From JAKEGK01 sp036507695 (GTDB taxonomy: Bacteria > Pseudomonadota > Gammaproteobacteria > SZUA-152), in assembly GCA_036507695.1 (NCBI GenBank), contig DATCIR010000056.1:1-7588 (forward strand): DNA of 7,588 nucleotides, written 5' to 3'. Each line of letters opens with the position of its first letter. Within the stretch, counting starts at the first letter, position 1. This document shows positions 1 through 5,421 of this stretch, in pieces. The notes under the pieces are model-generated. The model searched no databases, had not been told where the DNA came from, and saw nothing but the letters and a program-made list of their open reading frames with translations. A program made the position numbers and the translations under genes.

Positions 1-228
1 TGGATCGAAGGTTCGGTGGGTTTGCCCGACCACGACACCAATGCGGAAACCCTGGCCAAGCATGTTGCCTCCAAAACCACGCCCGTGCTTTTTTATTGCA
101 ACGGTGTCAAGTGTGGCCGCAGCGTGAACTCCAGCAAGCAAGCCGTCGAACTGGGTTACAAAAACATTTACTGGTTCCGCGGCGGCTGGGAAGAATGGAC
201 CCAGAAGGGACTGCCTGTAACCCGTTAA
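1..228 (+). CDS. rhodanese-like sulfurtransferase domain protein, 3' part only
   Basis: The reading frame is open from the first base, so the 5' end lies outside the window; 75 C-terminal residues are visible. A GTG at 16 could be read as a start, but the frame continues upstream (WIEGSV...) and a rhodanese needs more N-terminal sequence, so it is treated as partial. The active-site loop is clear: FYCNGVKCGRS, with the candidate catalytic cysteine encoded at 97-99, a second cysteine at 112-114 and the loop arginine at 118-120. The later GYKNIYWFRGGWEEW is the usual C-terminal part of a single-domain rhodanese, ending in GLPV. By family, the cysteine carries a persulfide and transfers sulfur to thiols, cyanide or protein partners. 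The physiological acceptor cannot be told from sequence. There are 68 nt to the MCP gene on the same strand. A signal peptide cannot be assessed because the N-terminus is missing. The domain call is firm; the specific role is not. Confidence 0.9.
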   Translation, partial: WIEGSVGLPDHDTNAETLAKHVASKTTPVLFYCNGVKCGRSVNSSKQAVELGYKNIYWFRGGWEEWTQKGLPVTR

Positions 229-259
229 TTCACGGTTCGGAATTCAACGCCGGGCAGAG

Positions 260-292
260 TTGATTTTTTTATAATTTTAAAAAGTGAATCAA
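260..292 (+). promoter_or_regulatory. AT-rich dyad with TATAAT box just before the MCP start
   Basis: Two nested inverted repeats are visible. TTGATT (260-265) pairs with AATCAA (287-292), and TTTTTA (266-271) pairs with TAAAAA (278-283), leaving a 6-nt loop and a 3-nt GTG bulge. The right arm touches the AAGGA at 291-295. The same stretch holds a perfect TATAAT at 270-275, but no convincing -35 box lies 16-18 nt upstream, and no sigma-28 type promoter is seen. If transcription starts just after the TATAAT, the RNA would lack the hairpin. If it reads through from the rhodanese gene, the hairpin could form and partly mask the MCP start region. The repeats are seen; any function is inferred, and AT-rich sequence forms such dyads easily. 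Confidence 0.35.
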
Positions 293-296
293 GGAT

Positions 297-2177
297 ATGA
301 CGTTTAATAATTTTTCCATAAAACAGTTAATCACTTTTTTATTGCTGTCACTGGGTGTGATTGTCATCCTGCTTTCCTTCATGGCAACACTGCAGCTGCG
401 GGACACTGCGCTGGAGTCGCAGGCCCGCGGCCTGTCACAGATTATTGAAGTCAGCGTGCGCAAATCCACGGAAGATCTGGATAAGCTGGTCAATGATCTG
501 GGTATTTTCACCAAAAAGACCCAGGATTTTACTACGGTGGCAGAGCAATTAGTCAATAGTCCGGCGGACCGCGCGCTGGTGGACAATCTGGCCAAATTGC
601 TGGATGAACAATTTCATCAACGGTATGTCACCAGCAGTATCGTGGATCTGCGCAAGATCCGTGTTTATAATATGGATTTCAAATTGTTGGCGCAAAGCAA
701 TGATGGTGAGCGCTTGTTGTCTTCCCGGCTTCCGGATTCATTGGCGGCGCAGGCGCGGGCGAGAGATGGCGCGGACCGGCTGAAAACGCTGACCGGCCTC
801 TGGTTGCATGACGGCAAGGTCATGTATTCCGCGCTATTGCCCCTGGGCGGCTTGCGGCAGACTGGCTACATAGAGATTGTGGTAAGGCCGGTGCACAACT
901 TAAAGACTATCGAACAGACCGTGCTGTTGCCTATAACCATACAATCAGCCGCGGGTGACGTGCTTTACCGGAGTGACAATTGGGAGTCCGCGGTGGGCGC
1001 GACCAGTTTACCGATCAGCTACGAATTAACAACCGAACAGGGGGAAGCCGCGTTACGGTTTACCGCGCTTAAGGACATGCAGGCGTTTCACCAGCGGATG
1101 AATGAAACTCAACTCACCAGCATCGGCAGTTTCGTGGCAGTCCTGGTGATTTTTCTCTTCAGCGCTTTGTGGGTGTTGAGCAGGCATCTGTTTAATCCGG
1201 TTACACGGCTGGTTGCGGCCATTGAAAGCTGCGCCGGCGGCGACCTTACCATTGCCATAGAAAATAACGGCCTAAAGGAATTGCATACCCTGAGCAAGGC
1301 GTTAAGCGTGCTGATTGAGAGTCTGCGTAACCAGGTGAGTGTTATCAGTAAAGATGCGGAGAATCTCGCGGTATCGTCGTTACACCTGTCATCCACCATT
1401 GAATCCACCCAGGAAGCCCTGCAATTTCAACGGCAGGAGACGGATCTGGTGGCGACATCGGTCAATGAAATGTCGGCATCCGCGGTGGAAGTATCGAAAA
1501 ACGCTGAACGGGTGGCCGTTGCCGCCAGCGACGCCAAACGCGAAGCGTTAAACGGCCAGCAAGTGGTCGGGCAAACTGTTGACTCTATCAGCAAGCTGGC
1601 AAACGAAGTGCAGTTGGCGTCCGAAGTCATGAATAACCTGCAGGGCCAGTCCGAAAACATCGGCACCGTGCTGGATGTCATCCGGGGCATTGCGGAACAA
1701 ACCAATTTACTGGCATTGAACGCCGCCATCGAAGCCGCGCGCGCCGGTGAGCAGGGACGGGGATTTGCCGTGGTGGCGGATGAAGTACGGACACTGGCGG
1801 GCCGTACCCAGCAATCAACCCAGGAAATCCAAAAGATGATTGAAAGCCTGCAGTCCGGCACCAACAAGGCGGTGTCAGTGATGGACCGCAGCCGGGAGAT
1901 GACCCGGGAAAGTGTGGAGTTTGCCAACGAGGCGGGCAATTATCTGGAAACTATTACGAAGTCGGTCGGGGATATTTCCGATATGACTACCCAGATCGCC
2001 ACGGCTTCCGAACAACAAAGCGCGGTGGTGGAGTCAGTGAATCAAAGCGTGGTGTCTATTACGGATCTTGCCAATCGAACCAGTGACGGCGCGGAGCGCT
2101 TAACCAATAGCGGCCGGGATCTGACCGAGATGGCAAACAGCCTGAAAAATCTGGTGAAGCATTTTAAAGTCCGCTAA
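297..2177 (+). CDS. methyl-accepting chemotaxis protein, transmembrane sensor
   Basis: This 626-residue protein has the standard MCP architecture. TM1 lies at about residues 11-32, a periplasmic sensor at about 33-273 and TM2 at about 276-294. A HAMP linker (about 299-347, starting FNPVTRLV) is followed by a long cytoplasmic coiled coil. The signalling tip is unmistakable: EQTNLLALNAAIEAA at 467-481, then RAGEQGRGFAVVADEVR. About 147 residues follow the tip glutamate (479), which fits the 40-helix MCP length class. There is no C-terminal NWETF-like pentapeptide for tethering CheR/CheB. By family, it would control CheA through CheW in an inner-membrane array. The sensor has a Cache-like feel (KIRVYNMDFKLLAQS, then a VMYSALLPLGG...GYIEIVV stretch), but the subfamily and ligand are not recognised. 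The start at 297 is forced: a TGA at 285-287 is in frame upstream and the next Met (29) is inside TM1. Oddly, the only good Shine-Dalgarno (AAGGA, 291-295) lies 1 nt from the ATG. Confidence 0.95.
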   Translation: MTFNNFSIKQLITFLLLSLGVIVILLSFMATLQLRDTALESQARGLSQIIEVSVRKSTEDLDKLVNDLGIFTKKTQDFTTVAEQLVNSPADRALVDNLAKLLDEQFHQRYVTSSIVDLRKIRVYNMDFKLLAQSNDGERLLSSRLPDSLAAQARARDGADRLKTLTGLWLHDGKVMYSALLPLGGLRQTGYIEIVVRPVHNLKTIEQTVLLPITIQSAAGDVLYRSDNWESAVGATSLPISYELTTEQGEAALRFTALKDMQAFHQRMNETQLTSIGSFVAVLVIFLFSALWVLSRHLFNPVTRLVAAIESCAGGDLTIAIENNGLKELHTLSKALSVLIESLRNQVSVISKDAENLAVSSLHLSSTIESTQEALQFQRQETDLVATSVNEMSASAVEVSKNAERVAVAASDAKREALNGQQVVGQTVDSISKLANEVQLASEVMNNLQGQSENIGTVLDVIRGIAEQTNLLALNAAIEAARAGEQGRGFAVVADEVRTLAGRTQQSTQEIQKMIESLQSGTNKAVSVMDRSREMTRESVEFANEAGNYLETITKSVGDISDMTTQIATASEQQSAVVESVNQSVVSITDLANRTSDGAERLTNSGRDLTEMANSLKNLVKHFKVR

Positions 2178-2196
2178 CCGTGAAAAAGATTAGGCG

Positions 2197-2226
2197 AAAA
2201 AAAACCGGTGTTGCACCGGTTTTTTT
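2197..2226. terminator. bidirectional rho-independent terminator between MCP and rpsT
   Basis: The stem CCGGTG (2205-2210) pairs perfectly with CACCGG (2214-2219) around a TTG loop. It is flanked by eight A residues on the left (2197-2204) and seven T residues on the right (2220-2226), which extend the pairing to 13 bp. Read rightward, a GC stem is followed by a T-run, 20 nt past the MCP stop codon. Read leftward, the same stem is followed by eight T residues and lies about 75 nt past the rpsT stop. It therefore suits both convergent transcripts. Confidence 0.9.
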
Positions 2227-2245
2227 GTTTTTGTAAATATCGGTT

Positions 2246-2281
2246 GTAACTATCGCTAGTAACTATCGCTAGTAACTATCG
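2246..2281. repeat. 13-nt tandem repeat, about 2.8 copies
   Basis: The unit GTAACTATCGCTA begins at 2246, repeats exactly at 2259 and continues for ten bases of a third copy at 2272-2281 before diverging. It lies between the terminator and the rpsT stop codon, so it falls in the predicted rpsT 3' untranslated RNA (read as its complement). It has no internal inverted repeat strong enough to suggest a hairpin and no coding role. It may simply be slippage-derived spacer DNA. Confidence 0.8.
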
Positions 2282-2300
2282 ACTGCTGGGCGGGCGTGCT

Positions 2301-2561
2301 TCAAAGTGCGCGAATTCGTGTGTTCAAACGGCTCTTGTGACGCGCGGCTTTATTTGCCGTGATGATGTTTTTAGTCGCCATTTGGTCAATCACCGGCACA
2401 GCCGCCTTATAAGCTTCGCTGGCCTTGTCTTTCTGGCCGGCTTCAATGGCATGAACGACTTTTTTGATGGTCGTGCGCATCATGGAGCGCTGGCTGGCGT
2501 TTTGCTGGCGGCGTTTTTCCCCCTGACGGGCGCGTTTTTTTGCTTGAGCTGTGTTGGCCAA
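2301..2561 (-). CDS. rpsT: 30S ribosomal protein S20
   Basis: The 86-residue, very basic protein matches S20 in length (87 in E. coli) and sequence: MANTAQAKKRARQ at the N-terminus, NASQRSMMRTTIKKV at about 21-35, and NKAARHKSRLN near the C-terminus. S20 is a primary 16S rRNA-binding protein, an all-helical bundle that helps early 30S assembly. The start codon is TTG (2559-2561 on the complement). No ATG is possible nearby: the upstream frame reads ATT, TTA, GTA, GGA and then a TGA stop at 2574-2576, and the first internal Met is residue 27. A strong ribosome binding site sits 8 nt before the TTG. E. coli rpsT also starts with UUG, where the weak start is tied to autogenous translational control by S20; the same control is inferred here. 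The gene is divergent from murJ and convergent with the MCP gene. Confidence 0.97.
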   Translation of the reverse strand: MANTAQAKKRARQGEKRRQQNASQRSMMRTTIKKVVHAIEAGQKDKASEAYKAAVPVIDQMATKNIITANKAARHKSRLNTRIRAL

Positions 2562-2569
2562 AATTAATA

Positions 2570-2575
2570 CTCCTC
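2570..2575 (-). promoter_or_regulatory. rpsT ribosome binding site supporting the TTG start
   Basis: On the complementary strand GAGGAG lies 8 nt (TATTAATT) upstream of the TTG codon of rpsT. This near-consensus Shine-Dalgarno at ideal spacing fixes the start at TTG and would offset the weak initiation codon. Confidence 0.85.
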
Positions 2576-2607
2576 AATTCATTACTGTGTGGGTCACATT
2601 GGGGCGC

Positions 2608-2638
2608 ATAATATGCGAGTTTTTTGCCCATTTGTCAA
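2608..2638 (-). promoter_or_regulatory. putative sigma-70 promoter of rpsT
   Basis: On the complementary strand a perfect TTGACA (2638-2633) is followed 19 nt later by TATTAT (2613-2608, five of six consensus bases). A 17-nt spacing to CATATT is an alternative with a poorer box. Immediately downstream comes a GC-rich stretch, GCGCCCC, of the kind found as the discriminator of promoters repressed by ppGpp/DksA. That would suit a ribosomal protein gene. The expected start of transcription is about 40 nt before the TTG codon. Confidence 0.6.
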
Positions 2639-2651
2639 ATATTTGCGGCGG

Positions 2652-2669
2652 TTACAGAAAACGCTGTAA
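2652..2669. promoter_or_regulatory. operator-like perfect dyad TTACAG-N6-CTGTAA
   Basis: TTACAG (2652-2657) and CTGTAA (2664-2669) form a perfect 6-bp inverted repeat with a 6-nt centre in the rpsT-murJ divergent spacer. It lies roughly 50-70 bp upstream of the inferred rpsT transcription start and 150 bp before the murJ start codon. Its form suits a dimeric helix-turn-helix regulator, but a dyad of this size has a fair chance of arising at random in 258 bp. No regulator is identified. Confidence 0.25.
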
Positions 2670-2708
2670 GTCCTTGAAAGATACCGCTAAGATGCACGGT
2701 CAGTAGCA

Positions 2709-2742
2709 ATGCGGAGTGAACGCCGCATGCCGTTCCGTTTTT
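2709..2742 (+). promoter_or_regulatory. overlapping alternative hairpins in the murJ upstream region
   Basis: ATGCGG (2709-2714) can pair with CCGCAT (2723-2728). GAACG (2718-2722) can pair with CGTTC (2731-2735). The second stem's left arm lies in the loop of the first, and its loop contains the first stem's right arm, so the two are mutually exclusive. The second stem is followed within two bases by a five-T run (2738-2742), giving a weak terminator-like look 78 nt before the murJ ATG. Stems of 5-6 bp are small. No clear sigma-70 promoter for murJ was found in 2640-2819; the best -10 guess, TAAGAT at 2688-2693, lacks a good -35. Confidence 0.25.
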
Positions 2743-2806
2743 AGTTCATTTTGATAAACAATGAGTTACCGATCTACCCAAGTTCAGTTGCCCATTTTAC
2801 CGCAGC

Positions 2807-2810
2807 GAGG
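2807..2810 (+). promoter_or_regulatory. murJ ribosome binding site, decides the start
   Basis: GAGG lies 9 nt upstream of the ATG at 2820. The same frame is open back to a TTG at 2751, but that codon has no Shine-Dalgarno and would add 23 residues not found in the family. This site and the family N-terminus both select 2820. Confidence 0.6.
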
Positions 2811-2819
2811 CGCGCCCTG

Positions 2820-4379
2820 ATGGCTGGCAAATTGCTCAAATCCACGTTTGTCGTGTCCTTTATGACGCTGTTGTCGCGCATTTCCGGCCTGGTCCGGGAC
2901 GTGGTATTTGCCCGCTATTTCGGCGCCGATGCGTTAACCGATGCGTTTTTTGTGGCGTTTAAAATACCCAATTTGCTGCGCCGCCAGTTTGCCGAGGGCG
3001 CCTTTTCCCAGGCCTTCGTCCCGGTATTCACGGAATACAAGACCACCCGGGAGCACGAGGAGGTTAAAGCGCTGGCGGCGGAGGTGGCAGGAACCCTGGG
3101 CGTCGTTTTGTTTATCGTCACCGTCATCGGCGTCATTGCTGCGCCCATCCTGGTGGTGATTTTCGCCCCGGGCTGGATTTCCGGCGATGAACGCTTTCCG
3201 TTGACCGTGGAAATGCTGCGTTTTACCTTTCCTTATATCCTGTTTATTTCGCTCACCGCCCTGGCGGGCGGCATCCTGAATTCCTATGGAAAATTCGCGG
3301 TGCCCGCGTTTACCCCGGTGTTACTGAATGTTTGTTTAATCATTGCGGCGGTTATCGCCGCGAACTATTTCGACAATAACATTATCGTGCTGGCCTGGGG
3401 CGTATTTGCCGCTGGTGCGGCCCAGCTGCTGTTTCAGCTGCCGTTTGTGATGAAACTGCGCCTGGTGTCCTGGCCCCGCTGGGCTTGGCGCAAGCCGGGT
3501 GTGCATAAAATCAAGACGCTGATGCTGCCGGCCATTTTCAGCTCCTCGCTGCAGCAAATTAACTTGCTCATCGATTATTGGGTCGCCTCGTTTCTGGTTA
3601 CCGGCAGCATTTCCTGGTTGTATTATGCCGACCGGCTGGTGGAGTTTCCCCTGGGTGTGTTCGGCATTGCGATTGCGACCGTGATACTGCCCAGCCTGTC
3701 CGCCAAATACGCCGGGGCCGATCCGGATCGCTTCCGGCATACCCTGGACTGGGGTATGCGCCTGTCCTTATTAATCGGCGCGCCGGCGACGGTCGGATTG
3801 GTCATGCTGGCGGGCCCGTTGATGAGCGCCATTTTTCAGTACGGCGATTTTGATCTGGAAGACGTGCGCATGGCGCAACTGGCCTTGGTTGCTTATGCCA
3901 TTGGTTTGTTGGGATTTATTTATGTGAAAGTGCTGTCACCCGGTTATTTCGCGCGTCAGGACACTAAAACACCCATGAAAATCGCCATCAAATCCATGGT
4001 GTTTAAAATCGCGCTGACCCTGGTGCTGGTCCTTTCCATGTTGCAGTTGTCGTATGACGCGCCGCACGTGGGCCTTGCGTTAGCGACGGCAATTTCCGCG
4101 TTATTGCAATCCTGGCTGTTGTACTGGGGATTAGTGAGAGATGGTATTTATAAACCCGATCCCGGCTGGTTGTCATATTTGGTGAAAGTCGGCCTGGCCT
4201 GCGCGGCTATGGCGTTGGTCCTGTATTATGGGGTGGAGAATATCCAGCACTGGGCCGGCTGGGGTGTCTACCAGCGTGTTTTCACCGTTTTACTCTGGGT
4301 AGGAATCGGCGCTGCTGTCTATTTGTTGGTGCTGGTGGTCACGGGTGTAAAGATCAAGGAATTAATCAGGCACAGTTAA
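2820..4379 (+). CDS. murJ: lipid II flippase MurJ (MviN family)
   Basis: From the ATG at 2820 the product has 519 residues (511 in E. coli). MurJ moves lipid II, the undecaprenyl-linked peptidoglycan precursor, across the inner membrane and belongs to the MOP exporter superfamily, normally with 14 membrane helices. The sequence is hydrophobic throughout. It carries the family signatures, each two residues beyond the E. coli numbering: SRISGLVRD with Arg20 and Arg26, TDAFFVAFKIPNLLRR with Asp41 and Arg54, Glu59 in FAEGAFSQAF, and SWLYYADRLVEFP with Arg272. These correspond to the E. coli residues Arg18, Arg24, Asp39, Arg52, Glu57 and Arg270, several of them reported as functionally essential, so the protein should be active. 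The N-terminus MAGKLLKS matches E. coli MNLLKS, supporting this start over an upstream TTG. The gene is followed after 20 nt by ribF on the same strand, with no terminator between them. Confidence 0.97.
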   Translation: MAGKLLKSTFVVSFMTLLSRISGLVRDVVFARYFGADALTDAFFVAFKIPNLLRRQFAEGAFSQAFVPVFTEYKTTREHEEVKALAAEVAGTLGVVLFIVTVIGVIAAPILVVIFAPGWISGDERFPLTVEMLRFTFPYILFISLTALAGGILNSYGKFAVPAFTPVLLNVCLIIAAVIAANYFDNNIIVLAWGVFAAGAAQLLFQLPFVMKLRLVSWPRWAWRKPGVHKIKTLMLPAIFSSSLQQINLLIDYWVASFLVTGSISWLYYADRLVEFPLGVFGIAIATVILPSLSAKYAGADPDRFRHTLDWGMRLSLLIGAPATVGLVMLAGPLMSAIFQYGDFDLEDVRMAQLALVAYAIGLLGFIYVKVLSPGYFARQDTKTPMKIAIKSMVFKIALTLVLVLSMLQLSYDAPHVGLALATAISALLQSWLLYWGLVRDGIYKPDPGWLSYLVKVGLACAAMALVLYYGVENIQHWAGWGVYQRVFTVLLWVGIGAAVYLLVLVVTGVKIKELIRHS

Positions 4380-4399
4380 TATAACCCCACGTAGATGAC

Positions 4400-5338
4400 A
4401 TGGAACTGATTCGCGGACTGCAAAATTTAAAACCCTGCCATCATGGTTGCGTGGCTACCATCGGCAATTTTGATGGTGTGCATCTTGGCCATCAGGCGGT
4501 CATCCGGCAAGTCGTGGAAAAAGCCAGGCAGCTGAATTTGCCCGTGGTGGTAATCACCTTCGAGCCGCAGCCCCAGGAATATTTCCGGCCCACTGAAGTC
4601 CCGTCACGGCTGACCCGGTTGCGCGAAAAACTGGATGTTTTGAAAGACCTGAATGTGGACCGGGTGTTGTGCTTGCGTTTCGACAAACATTTGGCTGGTT
4701 TGACGGCCGGCCAGTTTGTGCAACAAATCCTGGCGGATGGCCTGGGTGTCAAGCACCTCATCGTGGGCGATGATTTTAAATTCGGTAAAAACCGCAGCGG
4801 TGATTTTGCCTATTTGCAGTCCGCCGCGCCGCGATGGGGGTTTGCCGTAAGCGACACCGTGAGTTTGAATTTTGCGGGCTCGCGCGTCAGCAGTACGCGC
4901 ATTCGCAGCGCGCTGGAATCGGGAGACCTGCTACTGGCAAAACAAATGCTGGGACGGCACTACAGTTTGTGCGGACGGGTCGCGCATGGCGATAAGCGCG
5001 GACGCACCATCGGATTTCCCACCGCGAATATTTATCTGCACCGCCAATCCTGCGCGTTGTACGGGGTTTATTCCGTGCAACTACACAGCAAGCATCCGCA
5101 AATCGGCGGCCGCGTGGTGAATGGCGTCGCCAACGTGGGGCGGCGTCCCACGGTTGGGGGCGCCCGTAGTTTGCTGGAAGTGCATTTATTTGACTTTGAT
5201 GGCGATATTTATGGCGCCCATGTCCAGGTCGATTTTTTACGGAAAATACGCGATGAGCAACGCTTTGAATCCTTTGCAGCGTTAAAAGCGCAAATTGCCC
5301 GGGATGTGGCGCAGGCCAAGACGTTTTTTGCTAGATGA
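4400..5338 (+). CDS. ribF: bifunctional riboflavin kinase / FAD synthetase
   Basis: The 312-residue protein has both domains of prokaryotic RibF. The N-terminal adenylyltransferase half makes FAD from FMN and ATP. It shows GNFDGVHLGHQAVI with the HxGH motif at 28-31, FEPQPQEYF, the DDFKFGKNRSGD loop, and SSTRIR at 164-169 as the KMSKS-like phosphate-binding element. The C-terminal riboflavin kinase half makes FMN from riboflavin and ATP. It shows GRTIGFPTAN (201-210, with the PTAN Thr/Asn that bind Mg-ATP), VANVGRRPTVGG, and EVHLFDFDGDIYG, whose Glu fits the catalytic position. It ends in the usual RKIRDEQRF...IARD helix. The cytosolic product supplies FMN and FAD to the whole cell. The ATG at 4400 has no clear Shine-Dalgarno and lies 20 nt after the murJ stop, so translation may depend on coupling to murJ. 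No broken or missing motif is seen. Confidence 0.97.
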   Translation: MELIRGLQNLKPCHHGCVATIGNFDGVHLGHQAVIRQVVEKARQLNLPVVVITFEPQPQEYFRPTEVPSRLTRLREKLDVLKDLNVDRVLCLRFDKHLAGLTAGQFVQQILADGLGVKHLIVGDDFKFGKNRSGDFAYLQSAAPRWGFAVSDTVSLNFAGSRVSSTRIRSALESGDLLLAKQMLGRHYSLCGRVAHGDKRGRTIGFPTANIYLHRQSCALYGVYSVQLHSKHPQIGGRVVNGVANVGRRPTVGGARSLLEVHLFDFDGDIYGAHVQVDFLRKIRDEQRFESFAALKAQIARDVAQAKTFFAR

Positions 5339-5348
5339 ATGGTTGTTA

Positions 5349-5374
5349 GAACAGGTAAAATAACCGGCCTGTTC
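5349..5374 (+). other. stem-loop in the ribF-ileS spacer
   Basis: In the 83-nt gap between ribF and ileS, GAACAGG (5349-5355) pairs perfectly with CCTGTTC (5368-5374) around a 12-nt loop. No T-run follows, so it is not a normal terminator. It could be an RNA-processing or stabilising hairpin, or chance. A second tiny dyad, ACTCA-C-TGAGT, lies just downstream. No T-box features were recognised, and no good promoter for ileS was found here. Confidence 0.35.
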
Positions 5375-5421
5375 GGCAAATTGCAACTCACTGAGTACTT
5401 AAATAAAGACAGCAGACATTC

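Noticed and set aside
16..228. GTG at 16 as the true start of a 70-residue protein
   Set aside because: The frame stays open to the window edge with rhodanese-like sequence before it, and a 70-residue form would lack the first part of the fold.
1427..1939. A 170-residue open frame on the minus strand
   Set aside because: It is antisense to the highly conserved MCP signalling domain, and its composition (Ser, Thr and Ala rich, no motif) is what a shadow frame gives.
2246..2281. Repeat considered as a CRISPR remnant
   Set aside because: The copies are directly adjacent 13-mers with no spacers, and no cas genes are present.
2751..2819. Upstream TTG start giving murJ 23 more residues
   Set aside because: The extension is unlike MurJ N-termini, has no ribosome binding site, and the ATG at 2820 has GAGG at 9 nt and matches the family start.
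5339..5421. Possible T-box or attenuator leader for ileS
   Set aside because: There is no terminator hairpin with a T-run and no specifier-loop or T-box sequence, and such leaders are not expected in Gammaproteobacteria.
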